From Ruminococcaceae bacterium UBA1767 (lineage in GTDB: Bacteria > Bacillota > Clostridia > Oscillospirales > Acutalibacteraceae): 64,000 nucleotides of DNA. Shown in pieces: positions 41,236-53,801 of the stretch. Position 1 is the first letter of the stretch. The number at the start of each line of letters is the position of its first letter. The stretch is taken from assembly GCA_002315505.1 (NCBI GenBank), contig DCGX01000057.1, forward strand, positions 1 to 64,000. The letters are read 5' to 3'. The position numbers were made by a program, and so were the translations under genes. The notes beneath the pieces were generated by a model. It saw nothing but the letters and a program-made list of their open reading frames with translations, was not told the origin of the DNA and searched no databases.

Positions 41236-43602
41236 TTATTTATTTAAATATTTTTTAATATCCGAAACTCCTGCGAATTTCTCATACTCGCCGTTCTTAA
41301 CAACTACGAGCGTCGGAGCCTGTCTGATTCCGAACTGCTCTGCAACCTCAGGATTTTCGTTTGCAAGAATCTTTGTGTATGCAACTCCTGCCTTATCAAG
41401 TGTTGCACAGGCAATCTTACAGTTAGGACAGGTAGCTGTTGTGAAGATATAAAGTCCGTCATCAACATTCGGTGTGTCGTTCTTTGACTCAGTGATTATA
41501 GCTTCCTGTGCTACACCGTTTCTTGTAAGATGTGAATTTGCGATGTCATAAACCTTACGGTCTGCATACTCCTGGCTCTTACCATCGTTCCAGTTCTGTA
41601 CAGGACGATAGTAGCCTGTTATACGGCTGTAAACCTCTGCAGGCTTACCGCAATGCGGACAAGTGAACTGCTCACCTACAAGATATCCGTGGTCACGACA
41701 AACTGAGTATGTTGGTGACATTGTGTAATACGGGAGCTTGTAATTTTCGGCAATCTTTCTTACGAGGGTTGCCGCAGCCTTCCAGTCAGGCAGCTTCTCA
41801 CCGAGGAATGCATGGAATACAGTACCTGATGTGTAAAGTGTCTGAAGCTCGTCCTGAATGTCAAGAGCAGAGAAAATATCCTCTGTGTAGCCAACAGGAA
41901 GATGTGAGCTGTTTGTATAATAAGCTGTGCCGTTTTCATTAGCACTGATAATATCAGGATAATATTTCTTGTCGTGCTTTGCAAGACGATATGATGTTGA
42001 CTCGGCAGGTGTAGCCTCAAGGTTGTAAAGGTCGCCGTACTCTACCTGGTAATCAGAAAGTCTTTCACGCATATGGTTAAGAACATTCTTTGAGAATTCC
42101 TGTGTCTTCTCATTCGTCATATCAGCCTTAATCCAGTTAGCATTAAGACCCGCCTCGTTCATACCAACAAGACCGATTGTTGAGAAATGGTTGTTGAATG
42201 TACCGAGGTATCTCTTTGTGTACGGATAAAGTCCGCTTTCAAGGAGCTTTGTGATAACTGTACGCTTAACCTTAAGTGAACGGGCTGAAATATCCATCAT
42301 CTTATCAAGACGCTTATAGAAGTCAGCCTCATCGGTTGCAAGGTAAGCAATTCTCGGAATATTGATTGTAACAACACCTACAGAACCTGTTGACTCACCG
42401 CTTCCGAAGAAACCGCCCGACTTCTTACGAAGCTCACGAAGGTCAAGACGAAGACGACAGCACATTGAACGAACATCGCTCGGCTCCATATCACTGTTGA
42501 TGTAGTTTGAGAAATACGGTGTACCATACTTTGCAGTCATCTCAAAGAGCAAACGATTGTTCTCTGTGTCTGACCAGTCAAAGTCACGTGTAATCGAATA
42601 TGTCGGAATAGGATACTGGAAGCCACGGCCGTTGGCATCGCCCTCAATCATGATTTCGATAAATGCCTTGTTGACCATATCCATTTCTTTCTTACAATCT
42701 TTATACTTGAAGTCAACTTCCTTACCACCGACAATACAGTTAAGTTCTGCAAGGTCATTAGGAACTGTCCAGTCAAGTGTAATATTTGTAAACGGTGACT
42801 GTGTACCCCAACGAGAAGGAGTGTTTACACCGTAAATGAAGGACTGAATACACTGCTTAACCTCTTTATAAGAAAGGTCATCAGCTTTAACGAACGGAGC
42901 AAGATAAGTATCAAATGAAGAGAAAGCCTGTGCGCCTGCCCACTCGTTCTGCATAATTCCGAGGAAATTAACCATCTGATTGCAAAGTGTTGACAAGTGA
43001 GTAGCAGGTGAAGAAGTAATCTTACCCGGGACACCGCCGAGACCCTCCTGAATGAGCTGCTTAAGTGACCAACCTGCGCAGTAGCCTGTAAGCATTGAAA
43101 GGTCATGAATATGAATGTCGCCCTTTCTGTGAGCTTCTGCAATCTCGTCATCATAGATTTCCGAGAGCCAGTAGTTAGCTGTGATAGCACCCGAGTTTGA
43201 GAGAATAAGTCCACCTACGGAATAAGTAACTGTGGAATTCTCCTTAACACGCCAGTCAGCAACATTAAGATAATTATTTACAATTTCAGTATAATCAAGG
43301 AATGTTGTGTTGATATTACGAATCTTTTCTCTCTGCTTACGATAAAGGATGTATGCCTTTGCAACATCATCGTAGCCGGCCTTGATAAGAACAGACTCAA
43401 CACTGTCCTGAATATTTTCAACGGTAACCTTACCGTCCTTGATTTTGCCTTCAAAATCAGCAGAAACCTTCAATGCGAGGAAATCTACTGTGTCCATATT
43501 GTACTGCTTGTTACAAGCATCGAATGCTTTTGTTATAGCATCCCTGATTTTATGAATATTAAATTCTACAACCTTGCCGTCTCGTTTAATAACTTCGTAC
43601 AT
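41236..43602 (-). CDS. nrdD: Anaerobic ribonucleoside-triphosphate reductase NrdD with fused redoxin domain
   Basis: Oxygen-sensitive class III glycyl-radical enzyme that reduces NTPs to dNTPs. The 788-residue protein has an N-terminal ATP cone (YEVIKRDGKVVEFN to about residue 95), the barrel core (GFFGSGESTGSVGVVTIN), a zinc site (Cys635, CPHC 648-651), and the glycyl radical loop RITGYY with Gly663. After the radical domain a thioredoxin-fold domain of 73 residues is appended (YIFTTATCPNC, Cys725/Cys728; RQAPTLVVVKNG). The start is ATG 43602 with AAGGA upstream. A 7-residue longer frame overlaps the ribosome site. Most NrdD proteins end shortly after the radical glycine, so the extra domain is notable. 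Confidence 0.95.
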   Translation of the reverse strand: MYEVIKRDGKVVEFNIHKIRDAITKAFDACNKQYNMDTVDFLALKVSADFEGKIKDGKVTVENIQDSVESVLIKAGYDDVAKAYILYRKQREKIRNINTTFLDYTEIVNNYLNVADWRVKENSTVTYSVGGLILSNSGAITANYWLSEIYDDEIAEAHRKGDIHIHDLSMLTGYCAGWSLKQLIQEGLGGVPGKITSSPATHLSTLCNQMVNFLGIMQNEWAGAQAFSSFDTYLAPFVKADDLSYKEVKQCIQSFIYGVNTPSRWGTQSPFTNITLDWTVPNDLAELNCIVGGKEVDFKYKDCKKEMDMVNKAFIEIMIEGDANGRGFQYPIPTYSITRDFDWSDTENNRLLFEMTAKYGTPYFSNYINSDMEPSDVRSMCCRLRLDLRELRKKSGGFFGSGESTGSVGVVTINIPRIAYLATDEADFYKRLDKMMDISARSLKVKRTVITKLLESGLYPYTKRYLGTFNNHFSTIGLVGMNEAGLNANWIKADMTNEKTQEFSKNVLNHMRERLSDYQVEYGDLYNLEATPAESTSYRLAKHDKKYYPDIISANENGTAYYTNSSHLPVGYTEDIFSALDIQDELQTLYTSGTVFHAFLGEKLPDWKAAATLVRKIAENYKLPYYTMSPTYSVCRDHGYLVGEQFTCPHCGKPAEVYSRITGYYRPVQNWNDGKSQEYADRKVYDIANSHLTRNGVAQEAIITESKNDTPNVDDGLYIFTTATCPNCKIACATLDKAGVAYTKILANENPEVAEQFGIRQAPTLVVVKNGEYEKFAGVSDIKKYLNK

Positions 43603-43640
43603 TAAAATCCTTCTCCTCTTCAAAAATTAGCAACACATAG

Positions 43641-43682
43641 ATTATAGCAATCATTAATTCAAAAGTCAACTATATATTGTGT
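43641..43682 (-). promoter_or_regulatory. nrdD promoter with NrdR-like box over the -35 region
   Basis: On the minus strand: TTGACT (43669-43664), 17-nt spacer, TATAAT (43646-43641). A 16-nt segment at 43667-43682 (CAACTATATATTGTGT on plus) matches the NrdR box consensus ACACwATATATwGTGT at 14 positions and overlaps the -35. A convincing second box is not seen. Confidence 0.6.
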
Positions 43683-43702
43683 TATTTTTAATAAAATTTA
43701 TT

Positions 43703-44395
43703 TTATATCCCCCTAAGTATTGTGTTAGGCACATATTTCAGCGCAGCCTCACGCATTTTCTCCATTTCTTCCTTATCAACACCGCAGATGTCAGTTCCGA
43801 TAAGATTTCCGGAGTCGGTAAAATTCTGCAAGAAGTATCGTTTTGCACCGCTTATCCACTCTGCGGCAGACTCAATACTCTCAACAGTGTGGAAATTCTT
43901 AACAACTGTTGTGCGGAATTCGTAGTCAACATTATCAGCAAGAAGAAAATCAACCGTCTTTTCAACATCAGTTAAATCATAGGTTTCAAGCCCTATTGTC
44001 TTTGCGTACAATTCCTTTGAATTTTTAATATCAACCGCAACATAGTCCACAAGTCCGTCACCGACAAGCCTTCTTAGCATATCGGGATTGCTTCCGTTTG
44101 TGTCGAGCTTAACTTCAAAGCCGAGCGCTTTTATTTTTTCAATAAATTGTGGGATATCATTGTTAATCAGCGGCTCACCACCGGTAATTGCGACTCCGTC
44201 AAGCAGACCTGTCCTCTTCTTTAAAAAGTCGATAATATACTCTTCCGTATACGTTTCAGCCTCGTCAAGCTCTGTAACAAGCAATGCATTATGACAAAAC
44301 GGGCAACGGAAATTGCATCCGCCCGTAAACACCGTACAGGCAACTCTGCCCGGGAAATCAAGTAATGTCATCTTTTGAAAGCCATGTAACAACAT
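43703..44395 (-). CDS. nrdG: Anaerobic ribonucleotide reductase activating protein NrdG
   Basis: Radical SAM enzyme that generates the glycyl radical on NrdD. The 230-residue protein has the iron-sulfur motif CNFRCPFC (Cys27, Cys31, Cys34), TGGEPLIN and the product family start MLLHGFQKMTLLDFPGRVACTVFTGG. ATG 44395 is chosen because GAGGTG lies just upstream. A longer frame to 44452 runs into the promoter. It precedes nrdD by 100 bp and has its own promoter. Confidence 0.93.
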   Translation of the reverse strand: MLLHGFQKMTLLDFPGRVACTVFTGGCNFRCPFCHNALLVTELDEAETYTEEYIIDFLKKRTGLLDGVAITGGEPLINNDIPQFIEKIKALGFEVKLDTNGSNPDMLRRLVGDGLVDYVAVDIKNSKELYAKTIGLETYDLTDVEKTVDFLLADNVDYEFRTTVVKNFHTVESIESAAEWISGAKRYFLQNFTDSGNLIGTDICGVDKEEMEKMREAALKYVPNTILRGI

Positions 44396-44423
44396 AATAT
44401 CACCTCTTTGCGCATCGAAAAGT

Positions 44424-44452
44424 ATTGTATCACAATATAATGTGTATTTCAA
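44424..44452 (-). promoter_or_regulatory. nrdG promoter with NrdR-like box in the spacer
   Basis: On the minus strand: TTGAAA (44452-44447), 17-nt spacer, TACAAT (44429-44424). The spacer is ACACATTATATTGTGA, 14 of 16 matching the NrdR box consensus, so repressor binding would block the promoter directly. Confidence 0.7.
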
Positions 44453-44511
44453 GCGAACAAACCGATAATTTATTCCAAATATTGTATTTTAATTTTGTGT
44501 AAAATGATAAC

Positions 44512-44541
44512 AAAAAAGAAGGCCGACAAGCGACCTTCTTA
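44512..44541 (-). terminator. Terminator of the second phosphoesterase gene
   Basis: Stem AAGAAGG / CCTTCTT with inner pairing around TCGCTTGTCGG-type sequence, followed on the minus strand by a T-run (A-run at 44512-44517 on plus). Confidence 0.75.
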
Positions 44542-44556
44542 ATATTGTGTGTTATT

Positions 44557-46047
44557 TTATCTTGTTACAAAAGCATTTCTGATTGCCTGTGGAAGAAGAA
44601 CTGCGATGTAGCTCTTAAGCATATTAACAAATGCATTAACAAAATTTGTGATAAATGAGCCTGCATTCTCAACTGTACCTGTCTTAAGGTCACTTTCCTC
44701 TGCCTTTGCAGTACCGATATCCTTCTTGATTGCGTACTGGTCAATCTGTGTGATTTCCTTTGTATCATCATCAACAAGGTAGCTCTTAACGATGAGCTTA
44801 TCGTTGTCAATTTCAGTTGTGAGGAAGCATCCGCCCATATCTCTTGTTGACATTCTGAATGCACAGCACTCTGTAATCGGGTCAATACCATCATGAACTG
44901 TGTATCTCTTTGTGCCTGCTGTTGACGGAAGAATATGAACTGTTCCCTCAGGATTTACTGCGAATGTAACCTCTTCGCCCTTGTAATTCTCTGTTACATA
45001 TGTAACATTGCTTACAACTGCGTCACCCTTAACCTGCTGTGAACGATAGTAGCAATGGTCATGACCTGCATATACCATATCTATGTCAAGCTCATCGAAG
45101 AGAGGAAGCAATACATCACGCATGATGATTGTGTCAGGCTTGTTGATGTTCTTACCCTCAGCATAAGCTGCACGATGCATGAATACAAACTTCCAGTCTG
45201 CATCTGACTGCTTCATATCGTTGATGAGCCAGTTTCTCTGTGACTGTGTCATCGGATACATATCGTTAGTATTGAGAACTGCAAAATGAGCGTTGCCGTA
45301 ATCGAATGAATAGTAAACACCGTTAACCCAGTTTGTGCTTGAATCTGTGTTTGCGTTGCTGAGATTGAACATTGAATCAAATACACCGATATTAAGCTTG
45401 TTTGTTATATTGCCGTCATGGTTACCGGCAACAGGTGCAAATGTTGTGTTCATATTTGAGAATGCGAAGTTGGCGAAATAATTATCCCACTCTTCGTTTG
45501 TATTATCATTTACGAAGTCACCGAGGTTAACTGTAAACTCTGAATCCGGAAGAACCTGAATTGCTCCCTTCAATACGCAGGCAGCCTGTGCGAAATTCTC
45601 ATATGAGCTTGCCTGAACGTCAGCGATAGTGATAAAAGAGAACTGATTGTCGCCGTCATCTGTTTTGAATGTACCAACTTCGCTCCAAAGATTATTTGCA
45701 GCGTCACCGACACGATACTTGTATTCTGTACCTGCTGAAAGGTCACTAACTGTAACCTTATGGCAGAACTTATTGCGGAACATTTCTTCTGTTCCCGAAT
45801 AAGTTGTTGCTGTATCAAAAGAGCCTGTAAATTCAGCAGCCTTTACAATCTGAACATCTGAATCAGACCAGTTATCTGTGTACCAGCAGAAGCCTCTTGA
45901 TGTTTTGGAATCTCCGTTAAATGTGCATGATACTCTTGTCACCTTGTCTGTTGCTTCACCTTCAGCACTTGCAGAGAATGCGGCACCGCCGATAATCACA
46001 CAAAAGCAAAGTAAAACGCAGAGTAATTTTTTAGAAATATTTTTCAT
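44557..46047 (-). CDS. Secreted purple-acid-phosphatase-like metallophosphoesterase
   Basis: Second exported calcineurin-like phosphoesterase, 496 residues. A signal peptide (MKNISKKLLCVLLCFCVIIGGAAFSASA) is followed by a PAP-type FN3 domain (VTRVSCTFNGDSKTSRGFCWYT; VTVSDLSAGTEYKYRVGD) and the catalytic domain with ITIADVQ, NLGDFVND, GNHDG, FVFMHRAAYAEG and AGHDHCYYRSQ. The order D-GD-GNHD-H-GHxH marks the dinuclear metal centre. The C-terminus has a Thr/Glu linker and a 30-residue hydrophobic amphipathic helix. AGGAGG precedes the ATG. It is monocistronic. Confidence 0.87.
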   Translation of the reverse strand: MKNISKKLLCVLLCFCVIIGGAAFSASAEGEATDKVTRVSCTFNGDSKTSRGFCWYTDNWSDSDVQIVKAAEFTGSFDTATTYSGTEEMFRNKFCHKVTVSDLSAGTEYKYRVGDAANNLWSEVGTFKTDDGDNQFSFITIADVQASSYENFAQAACVLKGAIQVLPDSEFTVNLGDFVNDNTNEEWDNYFANFAFSNMNTTFAPVAGNHDGNITNKLNIGVFDSMFNLSNANTDSSTNWVNGVYYSFDYGNAHFAVLNTNDMYPMTQSQRNWLINDMKQSDADWKFVFMHRAAYAEGKNINKPDTIIMRDVLLPLFDELDIDMVYAGHDHCYYRSQQVKGDAVVSNVTYVTENYKGEEVTFAVNPEGTVHILPSTAGTKRYTVHDGIDPITECCAFRMSTRDMGGCFLTTEIDNDKLIVKSYLVDDDTKEITQIDQYAIKKDIGTAKAEESDLKTGTVENAGSFITNFVNAFVNMLKSYIAVLLPQAIRNAFVTR

Positions 46048-46154
46048 AACATTCTACCTCCTAAATAGTTAGTTAATTATAACACATTTTTTAAATTTGG
46101 TAAATACAAAAATTTGCATTCATTTTTGGCTATAATATACAATAATAATAGTCC

Positions 46155-46183
46155 TCGACATACTTCAAAAATCGTGATATAAT
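46155..46183 (+). promoter_or_regulatory. Promoter of the allulose-phosphate epimerase and kinase pair
   Basis: TCGACA (46155-46160), 17-nt spacer, TATAAT (46178-46183). It lies in the 165-bp gap to the divergent phosphoesterase gene. Confidence 0.7.
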
Positions 46184-46212
46184 ATGTACATAATGTATTA
46201 GGAGCGATAATA

Positions 46213-46878
46213 ATGGATATGAAAATTTCTCCGTCAATGATGTGCGCTGACATCGCAAATTTAAAATCAACGCTGACGGAATTTGAAGAATGCAAAATCG
46301 AATATCTTCACATTGATATAATGGACGGCCACTTTGTGCCGAACTTCACACTTGGTACAGATTATTGCAAAGCACTTAAAAAGCTGACAAGCATTCCACT
46401 CGACATTCATCTTATGATAAATGACCCTGAGCTTAAATTGGAATGGTTCGACTTCGGTGAGGGCGATATTGTTTCTGTCCACGCAGAAAGCACAAAGCAT
46501 TTGCAAAAAGCTCTTGCGTTCGTAAAATCAAAGGGTGCAAAGGCTTTTGTTGCAATCAATCCCGCAACTCCGCTTTGCTTGCTTGATGAAATAATCAATG
46601 ATATTGACGGTGTTCTTGTTATGGCGGTAAATCCCGGCTTTGCAGGACAGAAAATGGTGCCGAATGCACTCGAGAAAATCCGCAGAGTACGTGATTATCT
46701 TGACAATAACGGATATAATGATAAAGAAATTGAGGTTGACGGAAATGTCAGCTACGAAAATGCCATAAAAATGAAGCAAGCGGGTGCTAATATTTTTGTT
46801 GCAGGAACATCGAGTGTGTTCAATCCGAATTACTCGCTTACTGATGGTATTGAAAAAATGAGAAATCAGCTGAGGTGA
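46213..46878 (+). CDS. Ribulose-phosphate 3-epimerase family, D-allulose-6-phosphate 3-epimerase-like
   Basis: TIM-barrel metal-dependent epimerase of 221 residues. The start MKISPSMMCADI, HIDIMDGHFVPNFTLG and VMAVNPGFAGQKMVP are shared by the ribulose-5-phosphate 3-epimerase family. The NPGFAGQ and EIEVDGNVSYENA forms are closer to AlsE (allulose-6-phosphate 3-epimerase) than to Rpe, which has EPGFGGQ-type motifs. AGGAGCG precedes the ATG. A PfkB kinase gene follows after 4 bp, suggesting phosphorylation then epimerisation of a sugar. Rpe function remains possible. Confidence 0.8.
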   Translation: MDMKISPSMMCADIANLKSTLTEFEECKIEYLHIDIMDGHFVPNFTLGTDYCKALKKLTSIPLDIHLMINDPELKLEWFDFGEGDIVSVHAESTKHLQKALAFVKSKGAKAFVAINPATPLCLLDEIINDIDGVLVMAVNPGFAGQKMVPNALEKIRRVRDYLDNNGYNDKEIEVDGNVSYENAIKMKQAGANIFVAGTSSVFNPNYSLTDGIEKMRNQLR

Positions 46879-46882
46879 CAAT

Positions 46883-47773
46883 ATGAAAGCTCTTGTATTC
46901 GGCTCACTTAATATTGATAAGGTATATTCACTCCCCCACCTGCCCGAAAAGGGTGAAACGCTTTACTGCAAAGGCTATGAGCTACACGTCGGTGGAAAAG
47001 GACTTAATCAATCCGTTTCGCTTAAAAAATCCGGCAGTGACTCATACATGGCAGGTCTTGTCGGCACAGACGGAAAAATGCTGACGAATTTTCTTGAAAA
47101 CGCAGGTGTAAACACAGACAATGTCGGCACAACAGACGGCTTTACAGGTCACGCTGTGATTGAGGTTGATACGGACGGACAGAATCAGATGATTCTTTTT
47201 CCCGGTGCAAACGGAGAAATCACTCCGGAATATTGTGACAAGGTTCTCGAAAACTTCGACGAGGGTGATTTGATTCTGATGCAGTATGAAATTTCAAGTG
47301 TTGAATATCTCATACGTCTTGCAAAGAAAAAGAAGATGCTTATCGCATTTAATCCGTCACCATATGTCGATGAAATCAAGTCACTTCCGCTTGAATTAAT
47401 TGATTATCTCATCCTCAATGAGTTTGAGGGACAAAGCCTTGCGGATGAAAACGATTGTGACAGAGCTGTTGACAAACTCCGAAAGCTAAACGAAAACGGT
47501 GCAGTTGTTATGACTCTCGGTGGCGACGGTGTAATCTATGCAGACAAAAACGAAAAAGTAAGAGTACCTGCGTTCAAGGTAAATGCCGTTGACACAACAG
47601 GCGCAGGCGATACATTCACGGGATATTTTCTTACAGAAATTCTCAGCGGAGAAAAACCGAAAGTCGCTTTAAGGAAAGCAAGTGCCGCTTCGGCAATAGT
47701 TGTTCAAAAAACAGGTGCGGCAGAAACCATACCCGAGAAAAAAGAAGTAGAAACATTTCTCAATAATATATAA
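46883..47773 (+). CDS. PfkB-family carbohydrate kinase, ribokinase-like
   Basis: ATP-dependent sugar kinase of 296 residues. It shows the ribokinase N-terminal pattern VFGSLNIDKVY, the substrate loop HVGGKGLNQSVSLKKSG, AFNPSPYVDE, ILNEFEGQ and the C-terminal catalytic motif DTTGAGDTFTGYF. In ribokinases the GGKGxNQ loop binds a ketose or ribose. It is linked to the upstream epimerase by a 4-bp gap, so the pair probably feeds a pentose or rare hexose into central metabolism. Confidence 0.87.
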   Translation: MKALVFGSLNIDKVYSLPHLPEKGETLYCKGYELHVGGKGLNQSVSLKKSGSDSYMAGLVGTDGKMLTNFLENAGVNTDNVGTTDGFTGHAVIEVDTDGQNQMILFPGANGEITPEYCDKVLENFDEGDLILMQYEISSVEYLIRLAKKKKMLIAFNPSPYVDEIKSLPLELIDYLILNEFEGQSLADENDCDRAVDKLRKLNENGAVVMTLGGDGVIYADKNEKVRVPAFKVNAVDTTGAGDTFTGYFLTEILSGEKPKVALRKASAASAIVVQKTGAAETIPEKKEVETFLNNI

Positions 47774-47777
47774 AAAT

Positions 47778-47814
47778 AATCTCAGACTTTCCAATCGGAT
47801 TGTCTGAGATTTTC

Positions 47815-47816
<2 letters not shown>
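47778..47816. terminator. Convergent terminator between sugar kinase and ligA
   Basis: Ten-bp arms AATCTCAGAC (47778-47787) / GTCTGAGATT (47802-47811) with A- and T-rich flanks. Confidence 0.82.
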
Positions 47817-50945
<3,129 letters not shown>

Positions 50946-50973
50946 AATATACTCCTTTGTTTTACTTCCGAAT

Positions 50974-52725
50974 TTATTTCTTTATAAACAGATTCTTAAA
51001 ATCTTCATCGCTCATATTTGACGGGTCAACATCTGACAGTTTAGTTTTTTCTTCTTTAATGACTTTTATGCAATCCTCGCATTCCTCAACCGTGTTGCTG
51101 AGCATCGAAGTCATTGTCATAAACTGTGCAAGTCTTCCCATTTCCACAGGTGTAAACTCTGCGCTGAAATGTGCAAGCTCAATACCCTGTCCGTTTTCTA
51201 ATTTATAACTTATACTTTCAAAAATTCTGCGGTTAAATTCCGTAACAAAATCATCCGGGCTGATTTTATCCTTGATTTTCTTATAAAAATCGGGATTATG
51301 AAGAATCAGCGCAAGCAAAATATCCTCAGCTCTTGCTGCTCTTTGATGCTTTGCCCTTTCGGGATTGATATCGTCCTTCGGAGATACTGTTTCACGCATA
51401 ATTTCCTTAAACTGTTCTTTCTTTTCGGCGGCGGCTCTTCGTGAATAAGATTTCCGTATCTGAGTTATTATTGCATCCTTGCTGACTCCCATTTCACTCG
51501 ACAGCTTTGTTGCATACATATCCTGCTCTATAGGATTTGCCTTTGAAAGAATATCTGCAACAGCCGTAAGAAATTTTGTCTTTCCGTCAAGCGAGTCAAG
51601 GTCATATTTGTCCCTTTCACGCAAGATTCCGTATTCAATGTCATTTGCCGCACCGTCAAGCAAACTCTGGAATTTTTCCTTGCCGTAGGTCTTGATAATT
51701 TCATCGGGGTCCTTGCCTCCTGTCAGCTTGAGGACTCTGATTTTAACACCCGTCTGAGAGAAAATTGAAATCGCTCTCTTTGTAGCCTTCTGTCCTGCCT
51801 CGTCTGAGTCATATGACAAAATAACCTCATCGGTGTACCTTGCAACGAGTCTTGCCTGCTCCTGCGTCAGAGCTGTACCAAGACAAGCTATTGAATTTGT
51901 AAAGCCTGCCTGGTGAAGTGCGATAACATCCATATAGCCTTCTGCAACAATCAGCTTTGACGGGTTGCCGTTTTTAGCAAAATTCAATGCAAAAACGCCG
52001 TTACTCTTTTTATAAACAAGCGTGTCTGACGTGTTGATATACTTAGGCTTCGAATCGTCAAGCACACGACCGCCGAAGGCAATAATGTTTCCTCTCAGGT
52101 CGATAATCGGCACCATTGCACGATTACGGAAATTATCATAATAGCGAACTTTTCCGTCCTTTTCGCTCTTTCGAACAAGATTTGCATCAAAAAGCTCCTG
52201 ATTTGTAAAGCCCTTTGAACGCATATATTTCAGCAACGCATCCCACGAATCGGGCGCATAGCCCAGACCGAAATGCTTTATTGTTGACATACTTAACCGG
52301 CGCTTGCCGTAAAAATAATCAAGACCGATTTTGCCCTGCGGTGACATCATTGTCGAATAGAAAAACTTTGCCGCTTCTCTGTTTGCCGCAAGAATTCGCT
52401 GTCTGTGCTTGGCGAGAGTATCGTCATAGCCGTCATCAGGCATCCTCATTCCCGCTCTATCAGCAAGGTTTTTGACAGCCTCCACGTAGTCGAGATTCTC
52501 GATTCTGCGCATAAATGTAATTGCATCACCGCCTGCACCGCAACCGAAGCAGTAGAAAGACTGACTGTCGGGATAAACCGTAAACGATGGCGTTTTTTCA
52601 CCGTGGAACGGGCACAAACCCTTTGAAAGCCGACCCCTTCTTGATAAATTAACATACTGCGAAATTAAATTTTCAATATCCGTTCTTGCCCGAAGCTCGG
52701 TCAAAAACTCTTCACTTATTGCCAA
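50974..52725 (-). CDS. dnaG: DNA primase DnaG
   Basis: Makes RNA primers at the replication fork. The 583-residue protein has the N-terminal CHC2 zinc finger ([22 protein letters not shown]), the Toprim domain ([29 protein letters not shown]) and a C-terminal helicase-interaction domain. Start is placed at TTG 52725 ([11 protein letters not shown]), 5 nt after AGGTG. A longer frame from GTG 52746 begins inside dgt and lacks a ribosome site. dgt ends 8 bp upstream. Confidence 0.95.
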   Translation of the reverse strand: MAISEEFLTELRARTDIENLISQYVNLSRRGRLSKGLCPFHGEKTPSFTVYPDSQSFYCFGCGAGGDAITFMRRIENLDYVEAVKNLADRAGMRMPDDGYDDTLAKHRQRILAANREAAKFFYSTMMSPQGKIGLDYFYGKRRLSMSTIKHFGLGYAPDSWDALLKYMRSKGFTNQELFDANLVRKSEKDGKVRYYDNFRNRAMVPIIDLRGNIIAFGGRVLDDSKPKYINTSDTLVYKKSNGVFALNFAKNGNPSKLIVAEGYMDVIALHQAGFTNSIACLGTALTQEQARLVARYTDEVILSYDSDEAGQKATKRAISIFSQTGVKIRVLKLTGGKDPDEIIKTYGKEKFQSLLDGAANDIEYGILRERDKYDLDSLDGKTKFLTAVADILSKANPIEQDMYATKLSSEMGVSKDAIITQIRKSYSRRAAAEKKEQFKEIMRETVSPKDDINPERAKHQRAARAEDILLALILHNPDFYKKIKDKISPDDFVTEFNRRIFESISYKLENGQGIELAHFSAEFTPVEMGRLAQFMTMTSMLSNTVEECEDCIKVIKEEKTKLSDVDPSNMSDEDFKNLFIKK

Positions 52726-52733
52726 AGTATCAC

Positions 52734-53735
52734 CTACACTTTCCACGAACGTGGTACAAACAATGCTTCAAAAGTCTGCACCGCATACCTGTCGGTCATA
52801 CCTGCTATATAATCACAAGCCGCACGCTCAACTCCCTCATTTTCACGAATGTGCCTGTATTCATCGGGCATTTCGTCGGGATTTGTCAGAAAATATTCGT
52901 ACAGCCATTTTATCATCTCAACAGCACGTACCTCTTCTCCCTTGCATTCGGGATTTGTGTAAACCCTGTCAAACATAAACTTGTGTAGCTCCGCAAATGC
53001 GTCAGCACAATCGTCACCGACTATAATATCGTCGACGCTGTTATCAATAACCGATGTGACGAGCTTGTTAATTCTTTCGGATTTTGAAAATCCGAGCTGT
53101 TCTTTGATGTAAATCGGAATATCTCCCTCTGTGAGTATTCCTGCGTGAATTGCATCATCAATATCATGATTAATATATGCGATTCTGTCAGCAATTCGTA
53201 CTATTCTTCCCTCGAGAGTAAATGCATCCTCGCCCGATGTGTGTCTTTCGATTCCGTTGCGGACCTCCTCCGTAAGATTTAGTCCCTTACCGTTTTTTTC
53301 AATGACATCAATTACTCGAAGACTCTGCTTATAATGCTTGAAGCCGTCATAAAAAACGGAGTCAAGCGCTCTTTCACCGGCGTGACCGAACGGAGTATGT
53401 CCAAGATCGTGGCCGAGTGCAATAGCCTCAGTCAGGGATTCATTAAGTCTGAGCGCAACGGCGATTGTTCTCGCAATCTGCGAAACCTCAAGCGTGTGAG
53501 TAAGTCTTGTACGATAATAATCTCCTTCGGGAGAAAGAAAAACCTGAGTTTTGTGCTTTAAGCGACGGAAGGAATTGCAATGGATAACTCGGTCACGATC
53601 TCGCTGAAAGCAGGTTCTGACATCATCCTCTGTTTCTTCACGAAGACGACCTCTGCTATTGTCTGCAAAGCAGGCCTTATCGCACAGCAAAATATGCTCA
53701 TTTTCGCATAATCTTTCACGAACTGTCTTAGCCAA
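52734..53735 (-). CDS. dgt: Deoxyguanosinetriphosphate triphosphohydrolase-like protein
   Basis: HD-domain enzyme that hydrolyses dNTPs to nucleoside and triphosphate. The 333-residue protein has RDRDRVIHCNSFRRLKHKTQVF, the HD motif LGHDLGHTPFGHAGE and IADRIAYINHDIDDA. It is the short form of the family. Start is TTG after AAGGAGG. It opens the dnaG-rpoD operon, as in many Clostridia, linking dNTP control with replication priming. Confidence 0.92.
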   Translation of the reverse strand: MAKTVRERLCENEHILLCDKACFADNSRGRLREETEDDVRTCFQRDRDRVIHCNSFRRLKHKTQVFLSPEGDYYRTRLTHTLEVSQIARTIAVALRLNESLTEAIALGHDLGHTPFGHAGERALDSVFYDGFKHYKQSLRVIDVIEKNGKGLNLTEEVRNGIERHTSGEDAFTLEGRIVRIADRIAYINHDIDDAIHAGILTEGDIPIYIKEQLGFSKSERINKLVTSVIDNSVDDIIVGDDCADAFAELHKFMFDRVYTNPECKGEEVRAVEMIKWLYEYFLTNPDEMPDEYRHIRENEGVERAACDYIAGMTDRYAVQTFEALFVPRSWKV

Positions 53736-53801
53736 AGTTATCCCTCCTTACCATCTCTGATTAATATATACTTCTTAAATATTAAAATTCCTTTAAAAAA
53801 A

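Noticed and set aside
43633..43648. Second NrdR box in the nrdD promoter
   Set aside because: ACACATAGATTATAGC matches only about half of the consensus and its spacing from the good box is about 34 bp, not the usual 31-32.
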